64,000 nt of DNA from Casuarina equisetifolia (Eukaryota; Streptophyta; Magnoliopsida; Fagales; Casuarinaceae). The notes under the pieces are model-generated. The model saw only the letters and a list, made by a program, of their open reading frames with translations. It did no database searches and was not told the origin of the DNA. A program made the translations under genes and the position numbers. Below are positions 34,817 to 49,900 of the stretch, in pieces (position 1 is the stretch's first letter; each line of letters begins with the position of its first letter). Where the stretch lies: contig CM052360.1 of assembly GCA_028551475.1 (NCBI GenBank), positions 15,426,501-15,490,500 of the forward strand. Reading direction: 5' to 3'.

Positions 34817-36170
34817 TGAATTGAAAAAGTCTATAGAAAAGTGCTTTAAAAAAAATTCCAGAAAATAATAGTGATCCATGTAGAATCTGGATGGATTCCA
34901 TCCATAGATCTTAAACATTAAAAGGGAATTAGTCATTTTTTTAAAATAAAAAATAAAAATAAAAAATAAAAATCTCTACAAAGCTGTAAGAAGGGCGGAA
35001 GAAGAAATGGATGAAAAGATTGTGCTTTGATCCAACGAATGGCCTTTAGACTCCAATGGAGGAGAAAGGGTAACAGTGTGGAGGTCTGGTGGAGAAGAGA
35101 AAGGCAAAGGGAGGAGAGAAACCTAAGCATTGAAAAGTGAAAGAATGACCTTAGCTTTCCTGAAAGTCAAAATACATGTCATTATTCCATTTACACTAAT
35201 GTTGGGGTGGGTTGGGTTTGTGTTAGCTAAACGAAAATCTTTAAGCTTTTGGTCCATCTTTCTTTGGGAATTGGAAGCCAACTAATTGGAACAAAATTGG
35301 GTTGGTATGTTGGATATAGGTGAGCATTTGATCACCCTAGTAACTAGGGTGATCAATGAATGTCGAAAGATAAAAATTAGTGATCTTTTTCCAAAAGGAT
35401 TGCTATATTTGTTGAAATTTCTGGCTCCAAAGTAATCAACATTGAGAACTCAAGAAGATGTGGAAAATTTGTTTTTTACCTTACACAAATCATATGAGTG
35501 GCATACATATGAGTTTGACATGGACATTATAAAGATAATTTACCTCTTTTATTTTTTTTCCCCCCATTTACTACTGCCTCCACCAGGTAAAGATATCCGA
35601 CTTTGAATTTACCTTTCTTTTGGAATTTACTTCATAATCATATCTATCTTCTGTTTCTTCTGTTTTACAGTTTTTTTTTTCTTTTTCTTGGGTAGTCTTC
35701 CTTGTCTTCTATCATAAAAGGTAGGGAAGTTATAAATCCCAGCTATGTTAATGGTAGATGTAATTGCTTTAAGGCTTATTTGGTTTAAAGCTTATTGCTC
35801 TTCATGCTGGATTGCATGAAAGTCTGGCGTAGATACTCATGTTGATATTCTTAAATACTAGATTTTTTGACATAGGTTGGTTGGGAATCTACAAGAATGT
35901 CCTTTTGCAGTGCCATCTTATTTGTTCATACTCTAAATCATGTATGTCAAGAAATAACTGTGTTTATTGGAACCTTATATGTTTCACAAACAATATAGAC
36001 TGTGTATACAAAGCTAGAAATCTTGTGTTTCTAAAAAAGAATGCTTACATGGGGCCAAATTTGATCTCCTAGATCATATCACAACACTGTTGGAAACCTT
36101 TTAGCTTCATTAGAAACTCTATTAATTCATTTTTAAAGGAGTTGGGACTAAGAAAGTTCTACTTTTATAG

Positions 36171-39100
36171 GTATGGCATTTCAGGCGTTTAGTACTTGAG
36201 GCTCTCAGTGCCAATTTGCATGAGGAACTAGTTCTTGTTGAGAATATTGCTAAGAGTAATTCCAAAAACTACCAGATCTGGTGAGTCAGTGCTATTATAT
36301 GTGTCGATCTGCTTGCTTTCTCTGTAATGTGTAAAATAGAAGAGACATTCTATTGAAAATCTGATACTGATGTTTCATCTCCAAATACGGATGTGATCAT
36401 GCTATACTGAACTAATTAATCATCAGAGTTGATGCAACAGGCTACAGAGTGCTTGTTTTTTATTAGCCTTTTCAAATATAGGGATAGCATCAAGGTGGAA
36501 TTTTGCCTTGAATTATTTAGATGGATTCCTGTTTCAGATCTGAGTTTGGTGTAAGAATCACATTGAAGTTCTCATCTTTTTAAATGTCTAGTAGGTTTAA
36601 GGTGCTTGCTAGCAATATACGAATGTTAGATATTAAAGCATTTTCTATCTTATCTATTTATTTTACAAGTTCACTTTGTCAATGAGTTGTGGTTAGCCCT
36701 ATCCTGTTGATATACAACTATATAATGTTAATCTTTGTATTGTATCTTGGAAAATGCAACTTTTCTTAAACCTGCTATTTATTCATTTTTATCTTTTTAC
36801 TTAATAAATCCACAAATGGGTAAGGTTAGATATAGTACCTGTAGACTGAGAATGAAATGAATGGCCCCTTTTTCTTCTTTTCTTTCATTCTACAAAAAGG
36901 ATCAGATGATTGTTATCACTATGGTAAGCTCAAGGATACCCTAGAAATTATGACATTTTCTCTTATAGTTCTATCTGTACTGGTGGTTGGTGGTTTCATT
37001 TTGATCTTTGTCATACTTTAAAGATTGTTGGTGTGCCTAAATACCAAAGGGCAAAGGAGTAGCAAAAACACATTAAATATAGAATCGAGTCCACACTAGA
37101 AGCCCTTTCAAAATCAAAATCAACATCAAAACTCAGATCTCCCTCTTTAATGGAAGTTGTCGCCTAGGTTTCAATCTCATAAACCTAAAGCTACTTCTAG
37201 GAGAGGAAACAAGAGTGCTCTCTCTGCCCCACTCTTTCCAGCCATTTTTCTTATTTCAAAGAAAAAGCAAAGCCAAACCTAATTATCTAAAAAACCCAAC
37301 AATAAAATAAAAGCCAAAAGTAATCAATACTAGTCCAACCCCGCATTGTACCCCCTGGTCAAGATGGTCTTAAACAAAGCTATTGATCCAAAAATTTTTC
37401 TTCCAAAATGAAGAGCTCATAAGTAAGGTTTGGGGCTAATTTACTTGGAATAGAGGTTCTTAGGTCCTTGTGCAATAGTAAAGGAGTCTAAGTCTTTAAT
37501 ATTTCTCTACTATATACAAATGTGTTTTATTTAGTGGGCTTAAAATCTGTAAATTAATAATAATGAAGCCATGAACAAGTTCTTTTTTCTTTTTTTTTTT
37601 CCTCAGCCCCTATTAAATTGACTAGAGCAATTTCTTTTTCTTATTCTTTTTTTTTTGTTAAAAAAAAAATAAATAAATAAAAGATTGGTTGATGTTTGAG
37701 TTGGGAAATTATTAAGAAAACGATGACATGCCTCTTCCATTTAAAATTGCTCTCCATTTTTCCTTTTTACCTTTTAATGTTTTTCAATGGTTAGATGTCA
37801 GGGCCTGAACTTTTTTTGCTTTTCTCAATTAGCATCCTTCCCCACGAGTACTGTTTCCCACAATTTAGGGTTTGAAAGGGCTGTGTGAGAGTTAACTTTG
37901 GTTGAACTGGAACCCTTACCAATAAGAATGGGATGAAGTGTGAGGTCTTTGGTTTATGGTCCACTGGGTGCGTGTATGACTTACCAATATAATAGACATA
38001 GTTGATAACTGTGAATACTCTAATCATAGGCTCTTTAAATTTTCACTTTTTTGAAGATGCAAGTCTTGGTGAGTCAGGAGAGTATTAAAACAGGTAACTA
38101 CGATGACTTTTGACTCCTGATTTCATTGCCCTTGTAGGTGTCTGATGATTCTGAGGATCTCTACTTAAATGTGACAGAGACTGGCCTATGTGATTTTCTA
38201 ATTTAACCAGATTAAATTTGAAGTTAGCAGCTATGTTTAAAATGTTTGAAGGGATCTGAGTTTTGTAGTTGCTTAGCTTAAGTAGAATGCTATCTCCGAG
38301 GCCCTAAGACATTCTCTTATGCTTGTGAGGTCAACAATTCCTTTTGAATGCAGTATCTTCAGTGTATACTACGTCATTGTTTAGTTTTCATTTCTCTCTT
38401 TTTTTTTCCCTCCCCTGACATTTTGTTTAAATAGTTTCTTATGATTTATGTAAAGTCTAGTTGTCATTTTATTATATCCATCCAACTGCAAATTATTATT
38501 GTGTTCTTCACCCTTACCCAAGTACCACGGCATTGATCTTAGTGACAGATATTTGTAGGCATCATAGGAGGTGGGTCGCTGAGAAATTGGGAACTGCTGC
38601 TACAAGTAAGGAACTTGAATTCACCAAGAAGATACTTGCCCTTGATGCTAAAAATTATCATGCCTGGTCCCATAGGCAGGTTTGTTGCTCCTCTTCCTTC
38701 TTTGTGCCAAATAAGTGGCACAAAACTCCTTGTTTGTAACTTGGGTACTGTTGGGGTCAGATATTGTATATTGGTAGTTAAATAGTATTCCATTTAACCT
38801 TTTTACTCCTTTTTATTTGTCTTTTTCCTTGTAGTGCAGTGGGTTCTGCGGGCACTAGGAGGATGGGAAGATGAACTTGACTATTGTTGTCAGCTCCTTG
38901 AAGAAGATGTTTACAATAATTCTGCTTGGAATGAGGTATAGTACCTGCTGCTTGTTTGGTTATAAGTTGCAATTATGTTTTTAACTTGCCTTTTTCAAGT
39001 TAACTCTTCCTAGCTTCAAATATCTAGTTACATGGGTGAGAATTGGGTAATCTACTGGAGTAGTACAGCTTAGTATGGAATGATTGTATTACAGTGTAGT

Positions 39101-39771
39101 ATGGAACAGTTAGTTCAGAATAGTCTGGAAGCATTATTAGAAAATCAACTATCTAGAACTATTTAGTCGTGAATTTCAGGACGCAGCTTATCTTTTTAAT
39201 TTGCGACATTTGAGTTCTGCATCTGCCAGTGCCAACAATTACCATCTCATATTGCTTCTGAGTCAAAACATTAAACACCTGCTTTTTTGTCTTGAGATTC
39301 TACTTTGAGCGATCCTAGCCAAAATGGTCAATAACATTGGTCAAGCCGTTTTTGAGGGTCTGTATTGACGTCTGCCAACTACTTTTAGTAGCGTTTACTC
39401 CGTTGTTTTGGTAAAACGATCATATATTTTGTTTGCAACAGAGATACTTTGTTATAAAGATGTCTCCCCTTCTGGGAGGCCTAGAGGCCATGAGAGAGTC
39501 TGAAGTGAGTTATGCCATTGAAGCCATACTAGCGCACCCTGACAATGAGAGTCCGTGGAGATACCTTCGAGGGCTTTACAAAGGTGACACCCAGTCTTGG
39601 GTGAATGATCCTCGAGTCTCTGCAGCGTGTTTGAAGGTTTTGAGTACCAAAAACAACTGTACGTTTGCTCTGAGCACGCTTTTGGAACTTCTCTGCCATG
39701 GTCTCCAACCAAATCAAGAGCTGATGGATGTTGTGAGTGCTCTGAAGATTTCAGAATCAACAGGATCCTGA
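36171..39771 (+). pseudogene. FTA: Protein farnesyltransferase/GGTase I alpha subunit exons, frame broken in last exon (copy 2)
   Basis: Exons 36171-36280, 38559-38679, 38840-38935 and 39442-39771 match the four exons of copy 1 with a few amino-acid changes, and the first three keep length and phase. In the last exon five bases are missing relative to copy 1 near 39,755, so the frame reaches a stop after [10 protein letters not shown]. The lost part ([15 protein letters not shown]) is still visible downstream in another frame to about 39,866, where copy 2 lacks two further bases at the copy 1 stop. Exon 1 would lie in or before the gap. Either a decayed paralogue or a defective allele. The loss removes about 36 C-terminal residues. 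Confidence 0.8.
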
Positions 39772-39866
39772 CTTAGCAAGAACAGTTTGTTCGATTTTGG
39801 AACATGTCGACCCGATCAGAGCCAACTATTGGAAGTGGCGTAAGAGCAGGCTTCCCCATGCCGTAA

Positions 39867-40921
39867 TATTGAGAAGGCTTAATCGGCTAAGGAATGAGCT
39901 GATTGTCTCATATCACTGTCAAATGTTCCCTGATTGTCCATCTCCTTCTGTAACTTCTGCCCAGTATATCCCTGTTGTGAGAATAGTAAAAACCCTGTCC
40001 CAACTTGACCAACATTCTTATTAAAGCGCCATTAAATCTTGTTAGCCCAATTTTTCTTCTTTTTTTTTGTAAAAAAAAAAAATTTGGGTGAGATTGTTGT
40101 TTGCTTTTAACTACAAAGTTTCTTTCAGACATTAACAGAGCTATGAACAGGATGAGTGTGTTTCTTTTTGCTTGTACCCCCTAGAATGGACTTTGTAATG
40201 GAAGTCGCAACTTAGATGAGACCTCAAATGCCCAGCTCCCAACAAAGTTCATTAAAAATTTTCACAGATCTTTCATGAGGTGTGAGTCGAGTTTTTTCGT
40301 GGATCCACGCGATGCAGAAATACGTCTCTATTGTGCTTTGTAATTCTCTTCTTCCTAACTGACAATTTTGTTGCAACAATCGTTAGTTCTGTGATTAATG
40401 CTTTGTTAAACTCGCATTTTTATCCAAAAAAGTCACTACATGTGGTAGGATTGATGCCATAATAGTTAGTTTTCTTTAGAGAACTTTTAGGCGTCGAGAG
40501 CGGTGTGCCATACGTGTTTTCCTCGAAGCAGATGCTCTTTCAAGCGTTATTAACCACTACATGGACTTCCAAAAGATCAATGATCCAAATTCCCAAATGT
40601 CAGTTATTTGAGCCATTGAAATGATCCATCATCCTCCATGAATTCCACAAATAATTTTTCACAGCTGTCTTATTTTATAGCATTGAGATTCAATCCGAAT
40701 TGCTCCTTTCTGAGGAAGGAATTTTAGACTTAAACATCCAGAATGTGTATTCAGATTGGGTTAGAATGTTGGTTCGAAGGGAAACACTTGTCCCACAGTT
40801 CTGTCAGCTGAAAATGTTGTTCCCATTCCCTTCAAAGCTATACAAAAGGCAACACATCTTCCTTCTAAATTACATCAATGGCCCATGGATACTTAGAAAG
40901 CAAAAACGAGGACCGAAGTGA
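39867..40921. other. Convergent intergenic region, FTA 3' to NTH1 3' (copy 2)
   Basis: Counterpart of 5,804-6,858. It contains the switch from diverged to near-identical sequence at 40,356. No further gene was seen. Confidence 0.6.
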
Positions 40922-43900
40922 TCAAATCTTGTTGCTCTTACCAGACTTTTTGGACTTGGACGACGGGCTCCAGGTCCCACTCAAGGCAGAAGAAGGGCAG
41001 TACTCACTTACTCCGCACATTCTACAGTTAGGTCTGACGGGCGTACAAACCGTTTGTCCAAACCCTACCTGATTAAGTACAATTCAGAACCAAAAAATTT
41101 ATCTTTTTCTCATAATCACACAAAAAATATGCATCTTTTCCTGAACAGAACAACATCAACAAATATGGCTATTGTTTGCAAACATGTGAACAACATTAGC
41201 AAACATGGCTATTCTATGCAAATATGTGAACAACATTAGCAACCATGGCTATTCTATGCAAATATGTAAGGAATGCCATCACGACAGTATTATTTAAACT
41301 TGATAAAAAAATAGGTTTTTGATCTTTTGAGAAATTGAAAAGTACAAAGGTATAAACAAAGGTCATTTCATAGAAGCAAACTTTAATTTATTTCTTTTTC
41401 ATTGTGCTCAACTCACTTTTGGGCAAAACCAAAAAGTGAATATAGGAAACGAATGATATCGTAGGATGTGCCCAGTTTTTTAATTCTGCACACAATTACA
41501 CATACTTCACTCAAGGTAATAAGTAGAATTTCAAACAAAGACATTCTTTAGTAACTGAAAAAAAAAAAAAAAAAAGCTCAAAATCTCGGGGTCAGGGATC
41601 ACAACTGTAGTGCAGCACCGTAACTATTTAAAGAAGAAATACTTGATAATAAAACTAGAAAATAAATATGACCAGCAACTAAAACAATTACAAAATTTTG
41701 ATTCACATTACAGCATCTACATTTTTTTTTTTTTTTTTGGTTTCAAATAAACAATATGAATATGATTTTTGAGCAACATGTTGCAGAAAACATCAATAGA
41801 TGAAGGGAAAAAGAAGAGAGAAAATAGAAAAAGAGTAGCAGTCAGAAAGGTTAACACCACACTTAGGTTTCTTCTTTGCCAAAGTAGTCTTTATAATAGT
41901 CTAGGGAAGATACAACCGTGTAAGTATGCTCCAACTACGAAACTAAAGCACCATATATCCCATCAATACTTGCTTTCAAGCTGTAGCAACAATATCATAC
42001 ATGGCCAAATTACTTAAGATTATATGTAAAACTATACTTGGACTCTTCCTGTAAAAGATCTGCAAGTTGTTCTTCCACATTCACATAAGGTCCACAAATT
42101 AAGCTACCACTTAATTTCTCCAAAATAAAATGTCTTTCACCTTCGATATGCTTCGTTCAATCCATATACCATAGCTTTAAACCAGCCTTGGCACTAGATC
42201 TAGCAATAGTTAGCTGGTTTTCACTAGCTAGGCACCTAGAATCCCTCACAAAAAATGTTTAGTATCTTAAGAGGAAACCTAAAAATCCTCCATTGATCCC
42301 ATCGAGCTTGCATGTATGGGATTCTATTGGTAATCATGTTTAAAAAAAATAAAAAAATCCTTTGCTAAGAGAGGAATCAAGATGATGTCATCTTATATGT
42401 GTTTGATATCTACTTATTTACACAACAAATATTCCTTAGATTAAAAATATTTATGTTCATTCAAAATATTCCTTAGATTCCGCTAAACCATGTCTTAATG
42501 GTTTAGACATAAGATAAGGGTTAAGGAAAAGTCACATCCGCTAATACTTAAAAATCCGTGTCCCTACTCTTTTTGACTGGAAGAATAGCCTTAAAAAATT
42601 GTACCCAAGGGGCTCTAGCAATTAATTTACCTGTATGTGACCATAAACATGGATGAAAGCAACGCATCCAAAGACTCAAAAAGAAACAAAAGTTCAAGAG
42701 GAAGAGTAAAGAAATGACAGAGCTTCAATGTTGTTCTGATATCTAAGAACACTATTTGATCACTCCGCTTCAATAAGATAAAGTTGCGCAAGTAAAAGGC
42801 CCTTGAATCAGTGACTGAAGGGTCAAAACATGCAGCGAGTTGTTCAACTTCGGCCTTAGTGTCACAATGTCCAAGTAGAAGAACTAGAAGCAAAAACGGT
42901 AGACTAGGTCTTATTGTCTAAGTGCGGTGAGCACACTGGCTAGATCACACATTTGAATGGTCTCCAACTCAAATAAGACAAGCATTGCACTCCAGGTCAG
43001 TCTTCTAATATGCCTCGGGCTATTTGAATAATTACAAAACTTACACTTTTCATCATGAATAAGTCAATGGACTTGTCTCCCATGAAAAAGAATGGAGGAT
43101 TAGATCTACATTCCCTGCATTTTGAACCTAACCAAATATTTTCCTCTAGAAAGAGAGAAAAGAGAGAGAGCGAGAAGGGGAGGAGGAGAAGGAGGCGGAG
43201 GAGGTAACAAAAGGAAGAGAGAGAAGAATAAGAGGAAGAAGAAAGGTGATTGGTGTAATAAACCTGAACTCAAACCAAATCATATTCTAAGCTCAAACTA
43301 ACCTACCGTCTAATAGATGGTTCAACCCATTATTAACTGTTTCAACCAGCTATTCTAGGGGAGCTACTCTAGGGTATTCCCCTTGCACTCACTTTTGGTT
43401 TAAACAATTAAAAGACCGCCTCAGTTAAACCATTTCCACCAATTACTCCAGTCTGGCTTTTAAAACATTAGTGCTTTCCCACCAGAGTTTTGTTATGCTC
43501 TTTAACTACATCGAACATCAAATGGAATGGGATGCTCAAGGATGAAAAACTCAGGAACAAAGAAAGACCAGTGCATTTGTTTGCAGAAGTCCAGATGGAA
43601 CACACTGCAAGAAGTTCCTCGGGAAAAATAGAAATCCCTGGTCAAATTGATTACAGTAGAATCAATCGCTTATGAGCACACACTTCATCTATGTTGCTCC
43701 TGCTACCCCCAACTTCACCACATTAAGCAATTTTTCTTCATATTTTCTAGTTATGGCTTTCACTCACATTCCTTCAGTATAAAAAACACTCACTGCCTCC
43801 ATCAATTACAATGCTTGTAAGTCACTAAAACATCTAAAGTTCAATGCTCTGCTACTGCAGCGTGTTAAGGCAATGACCTAGCAGCTGTAGCTTCAGATAC

Positions 43901-46900
43901 AGCGTAAATTTAGCAACAAAAAGAGAAACTGATTCACCAAAAAGAAGGAATTTGTGAACTTTCCGGTGGAAAACCAAATATAGCACACACATATCTTGTT
44001 ACAAACAGCGAAGATATGTATTTAAAGTTAGCATATGTGCATGTGCTGAGTTTTTCTTTTTTCCATTTTCTTTTAGCTACACTCACCAAAAGGGGTTAAT
44101 TGGAGACCATTCCTCCTTCGGAAGCCATAGTTGCAACGCTTCTCTTGTTTCCTCAGGTGTCGAAGTTTTCTAGCAAAGGCAATAGGGTTAGCAACTGTTA
44201 TATGCCATGAAGAACTTTAAATACCATCATGATTCAAGTGAGAAACAAAGAAGGCCACACTATATTATCCCCAACTTGCATCGGTTCTTATTGTAAATAT
44301 AACAAGATGAAGGAGAAAGCTATTAAATAAACAAAGAAGGTGCAGAACTAGGCTAAGAAAGGATTTAGGTGTATCTGGGACTGCTGGACCAATAATTCTT
44401 AGCATCCCTCAGTTGCATAAAAGAAAAATATAAACCGACCGCATCTTTTCTAAAGTTCATAGGTTTCAGAGTTGCCACATTTTCCTACTGTAGCTACCAA
44501 CTAACAAACACACCCTCTCCCACCAGGGTTATTGCCAAAAATTGGTCAATGGATGTAAAGAGCAGGTCTCAAGTGCACGATGACTTCCACTTTTCTAATG
44601 AGGGGGAGGGATAAATAGATCAAGTGCTCCTTGGGGGGAAAAGAAATTAATAAGATTGGGCAAATTTCCAGAGGGTAGAAATCAATTTTCAAAAATATAC
44701 CCAAGTTGATAATAGCAATAAGAGGTACCTGTTTTGTGCCTGGCCTCGACACCCATCCAAGCCGATTACAAATTCGGTGCACGTGAGTATCTACACATAT
44801 CCCTTGAATATTATTCCATCCAACATTCATAACCTAGGCACCACATACTACACAATTTGAGATGCTAAAGTAACACTCTGACTTAAAAAGACAATACAAC
44901 CAACGCCTACCAAGTGAGCCATCTTAGGGCCTATCCCTGGAAGCAAGAGTAATTCTTCCAATGAGCTAGGAATGTCTCCATTGTACTTTGTGAGACAAAT
45001 TTTTGCAATTTTCTTCAAGTTAGTAGCTTTTCTTGTATAAAATCCAACCTAAAATTTCAAGGAAAAAAGAATATATTGATAAACAAAAATAGTAAAGACA
45101 AGAATAAAACTTTCAGAAACTATAGCTGAAAGGTGTCATACAGGGTAAATCAAGCTTTTGAGAGTTGCTTCATCGGATTTGTCAATAGCATCGGCATTAA
45201 GCAGACCATTTTGAAGCAGACGCTGAATTGCTCCTGCAGTCCTAAGACTTCTCTAGGTTAAGTTTGAAGGCCATCGAGCAAAAACTAGAACATGATTTAG
45301 AGCAACAAGTGAATATGTATATACAGAACATAGAAGAATATTCATGTTCATCAACCAAACTTACAATACAAATCCCAGTGCAGGGAAAGACAAGTTTCAG
45401 AACTATTTAGGTTGCTTCTGAGCCCACTTTAGTGCATACAGGACCACCACGTAACTTTAAACAGTCCAAATTACAGAACTCTATAAGTTTTATATATTAA
45501 ATCTTTCTAATAAAAATTTGATACAATCTACTTCAATGAAAAAAGCCACAAACTTCATTATTTTTGTACAACACCTTCGAACCAGGAAAAGTACCTAGAA
45601 GGGAAACGAATTTAGCATTTATTAAATTATCACAAAAAGGGTACTCAGGAAGGATATTCGCAAATGCTAACAAGGTTGAAGTGACTTTCAGACTGCCATA
45701 TAATGGAACAGGTTTTGTGTGTGGACAAAACTTTCTACAATAGAGAAGAAAAAGAAAACGAAATTGTTTTCCATAGCAAAAATAATTTTTATTGATGCTT
45801 AAGGTCGAAGGTCTAGAATCGTTCAGCCAATCATCCCCAACCTTGGTAAATTAAATTAAGTGTTTTGACTCATTTCAGTCAAACTCTCTTTACCCTTTTA
45901 CTTTTGTTTCATCATCTCAGAAATCATTTTTCCTTAAGTTGCAATAAGCATTGTTTCCTCTTTTTTGTTGGAAAAATTAAGGAAATCGAGCACCAAACAC
46001 AAACATGCAATAAAATCAACAAATAATCCCAATGTCTATGCAGCAACAATTTTCTCTCCTTTAAATTTTTGGGGGGCATCACGTAAGTAGTAAAAAGAGG
46101 AAAAATTCTCTGGCAGCTCTCTCTTGTACAGACATGGAGTTTTCAAACCCATACATTCATAGGCTGCAATATGAGAGACAACTCTAACTGGCAAAATGCA
46201 GTTTTTCCCTTCAAGAAAAATAACCATTTTTCCGTTTGCTCCTAATTTCGACTCCCCAATTTATAATTATTATTTATCTTGGGAGAATCCTATTGGACTT
46301 TACCTAGTGTTATCTTCTCCAAATTTGGCCCCCAACTTTTTCTTCAAATTTTCTACGATTCATTAACAATTGTTATTCATCAATCTGTCATTTATCTAAC
46401 CCACTGCAACCTATGGCCTCAGCATCTTACCCATCAAACAACCACAAGAACTTTCCACTCACTTTACTTACACAAAACCCTTGATCCATATTAAGACTCT
46501 CCTCTAGTTACCTCATTATTGAACCTCATTTGGGCACAATTTCATTCTTTTCTCTTTCTAATAATTTAGCAGCCACTCACAACTAAGTATCCCAGAATTT
46601 GCAATTGCTCCATTTGGCAAACCCAACAGGCTCACATACCCAAACCCTTTTGTACAAGTACATGAACGTATACATAATAAAGTCTAGTGGCATGATGATT
46701 CTCTATGCCATCCAGCCATTTTTCTTAAAACTTCAAATAATCTAACATCTTCAAGCTTTCCTTTGCCATATTTACTGAATCTTACCGTTACTCTGGTTCT
46801 TTTTTGTGAATTAAGACCTCTTCCCCCTTTTAAACTAAGCACGGATGACTTCTCATTTCCCAATTCTTGGATTATAAATGGCTATCAAACATTCAGAAAA

Positions 46901-49900
46901 TATTTGGATTACTTCAATAACTTAACAGGTGTACACATAACTTTCTTTTGGAGCAAGCCACTTAAACAAGTCCTTCAATTAATTGACCAATTCGCCTCAA
47001 CAGGATCCAAACTCCAATCTAACATTAGGAATCACTACCACTAGTTTATTTGTCACTGGCCCTAAAAACTATGTAGCATCCAAGAAACTTCCAGATCTTT
47101 TCTGGCTGGGACATTCATGTCTTGTCTCCCTTCCCCCTGTTGTTATATCTCAATCGGAAGTCCATCCTCTGCAACAAGTTCAACATTGAATGATACTTGT
47201 AAGCCAATATCATTGCATATAAAATGGTGGCAAAATTGTATCTATCCTACTTTATCATATCATATCCGTTCTTATCCTTTGAGTGTAAAAAAACTTCTTT
47301 TTTCAAACCTATGATCTTGTGATGATGGTTTTACTACCTCAAGAATCATATTTCCTCAAATGGAGGTATTACACAGAACTAACCCGGACTAACAAGGGGT
47401 GGTCTTTAGCTACCTCCAAGTAGAAGCAATGGTTCACAAGAGCAGCCACAAGCCACCCCAATATTTATCTTAATTTCTTTCTCTTTTGAAGACTTGTATA
47501 TTTGTATATTATCCAAATTTTATAGAAACATGACTGCATTTGTATCACAATAACATGATAGACTCAAGGAAATGAAAAGTAAGAAAACGGAGTCAGAAAG
47601 TAATTCAATAGATGTTCTAGAATCCATGGTGTGATTCAGTTATTTTGTTTTAAAAAATTTTAAATTATTTTTTCCCATGGACTCTTCTTGCTTCAAGGCT
47701 AATCTTGTGAATTCTTTTCAATCATGTCTTAAACTATATGTATTTGTTAGTTATACTTACAGTCTGTCATTAAATTTAAAAAGGCAGGTATGTACATACA
47801 ACATGAGATGCTCATATAAATAATACATTTTCTCAGAAACTCTTTTCTTTACTCTATCATCGCTTTTTTTGTTTTTTTAATTTCTTTTCTTCTATTACAG
47901 TTTCAACTAAATTTGGAGCATCAAATCCCAAAAGAAAGTAAAGAAAAAAATATATATATTTCTCTGTATCATACAGCCTTTGATGTCAGCCATACGGATA
48001 TTGGCACTAGCAGAGTGGGACAATCCTAAGCCCCTGTTTCTTGCAGACGCATATGGTTGTTTTTCATTTTGTAGGTAGCTGGTTGTTTTTCACAGGTTTA
48101 GTAACCTGGTGTTGCTTATTAAGGGTGCAAAATATATCCATTGGTCTAATCTCGGGTGGTTTCTAGAGAAGATAAGTTCCCCATGGGCACTAACAACTCC
48201 ATGACCTACAACCGTGAAAGAGGTGAGTTGATGAAAGAGGTTATGGTTGTAAAGCAATAGACTTTTTGATGCATTTAATAGTAGTTGTACTAAAAAGGGA
48301 AGAAGGACAAGTTCTCCTAACAAAGGGCAGACAATAGACAAGGTGTGAGCTGCCCTAAACAACTGTTGAATTTAAATGATATGGAAAAAAATAAAATGGA
48401 GGCAACCTTTTTTCTCAAGAAGCACAAGGTTATATTTCACTGACGTTAACTCCAAATTGCTTGCTCAATTATGAGTTTTTCTCAGATAAAATCGGTATAA
48501 GCTTCAAGATTTCAAAGCTAGCTCAACTTCTTTACTTCCTGACTAGTCTTGACCAGAACTAACAATTGGGTACTTTTACTTTCCTCATTTTTCCTCATAA
48601 GTTGATAATCTGAGGGCATTGATGTGGTCTTCATTGCATCCTTAATTCTCCAAAAACACAGCTCTTCACTTAAACTTTGTCCATGTGTGTGTTTCAGTGT
48701 AATCTGCTCACAATTAGAATGCCAAAAACAAGTCAACAGCAAAATGTTGGTGGTGCAATGTCCTGATAATGTAGCTCAGACGTTAACTAGAACCCATCTG
48801 AGTAGTCAATGGGGGCAGACTGTAAATTCGTTGGCAAACCAACAGGAATCACCGGGCAGGAACAAATGGAAACAGCCTACTAAAACATGACAAAAAATAT
48901 TAACAGTTAAGTACTTGCCATGAGTAACATTATCCTTGGTTTGACTTGACAAAAGTGAAGATACCAAGACAGCAAATCTTCTTTCCTGGTGGAAGAAAAA
49001 AATGGGTAATTTGAATAAATATACCATGCTCCACAAAATGTAGAACTTCATGGAATGACAAGGCAATGATATTGGAAACCGTTGGAAGGTACATAGTATA
49101 TGGAGGGAGGTAGCCTGCTAAGCACAACATAAAGCCGTTCTGCCAAAGTCCATTTGACTAGTGTCCATGACTGAACAGGTGCTTCAATCGTAAAAGTAAA
49201 ATTCAAAAAGGTTAAGTTCACAGTAGCAAGAAGTCTTCTGGTAATCTTACTTTCCATATTTGAAACTCAGTTAGTATCTCTTTCATGGCCATTGAACGAA
49301 ATTCGTTGGTCAAGAATAAAGTAAGTTCCAATATAAAAAATATCTTCTCTAATAGTTTAATTAGTGGACGAAAAAAAAATGATGACGAGCTAAAGGAAAT
49401 TTACTCAAAATGAAAGAATCACTTTCCAAAATGTAACCCCAGGCCCCCCTGCCATACCTACCACTGACCCGCTGACGCCCTGCCCCAGCCCCACCCGCCC
49501 CCCGCCCCCCCTTCCCCCCCTCTCCCAACAAACAACAAGGGCAATAAGATGAATAACCTCCCAAAGGAACACAACAAGGGAAGAGAAGTCACTAGACCAA
49601 AGCACCCTTGCGGTAAGATGACTACCACAAAGTCAACAGATACAGGCGCAACTCAAACTCAAACTCAACCGAGGCAGCTCCCAATACAACATCAAGTCTT
49701 TAAAGGACACCAGTTTCATCATTTGTCCACTTAATAGCATTTTGCATCACCCTCCAGTTCAATTTGTTTTTGAAGATCATGAGGTTTTTTAAAACCCAAA
49801 ACAGCCGCTAACTCTATTTTTCCTTGAAGATTTCTTGACAAAATGGATTTCATTTTACAATTTTTCCTATTTTCACTAGCAAACAAGCAGTTAAATGAGA

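Noticed and set aside
34308-34936. Long frames crossing the N gap
   Set aside because: They are produced by translating N as open sequence and have no support.
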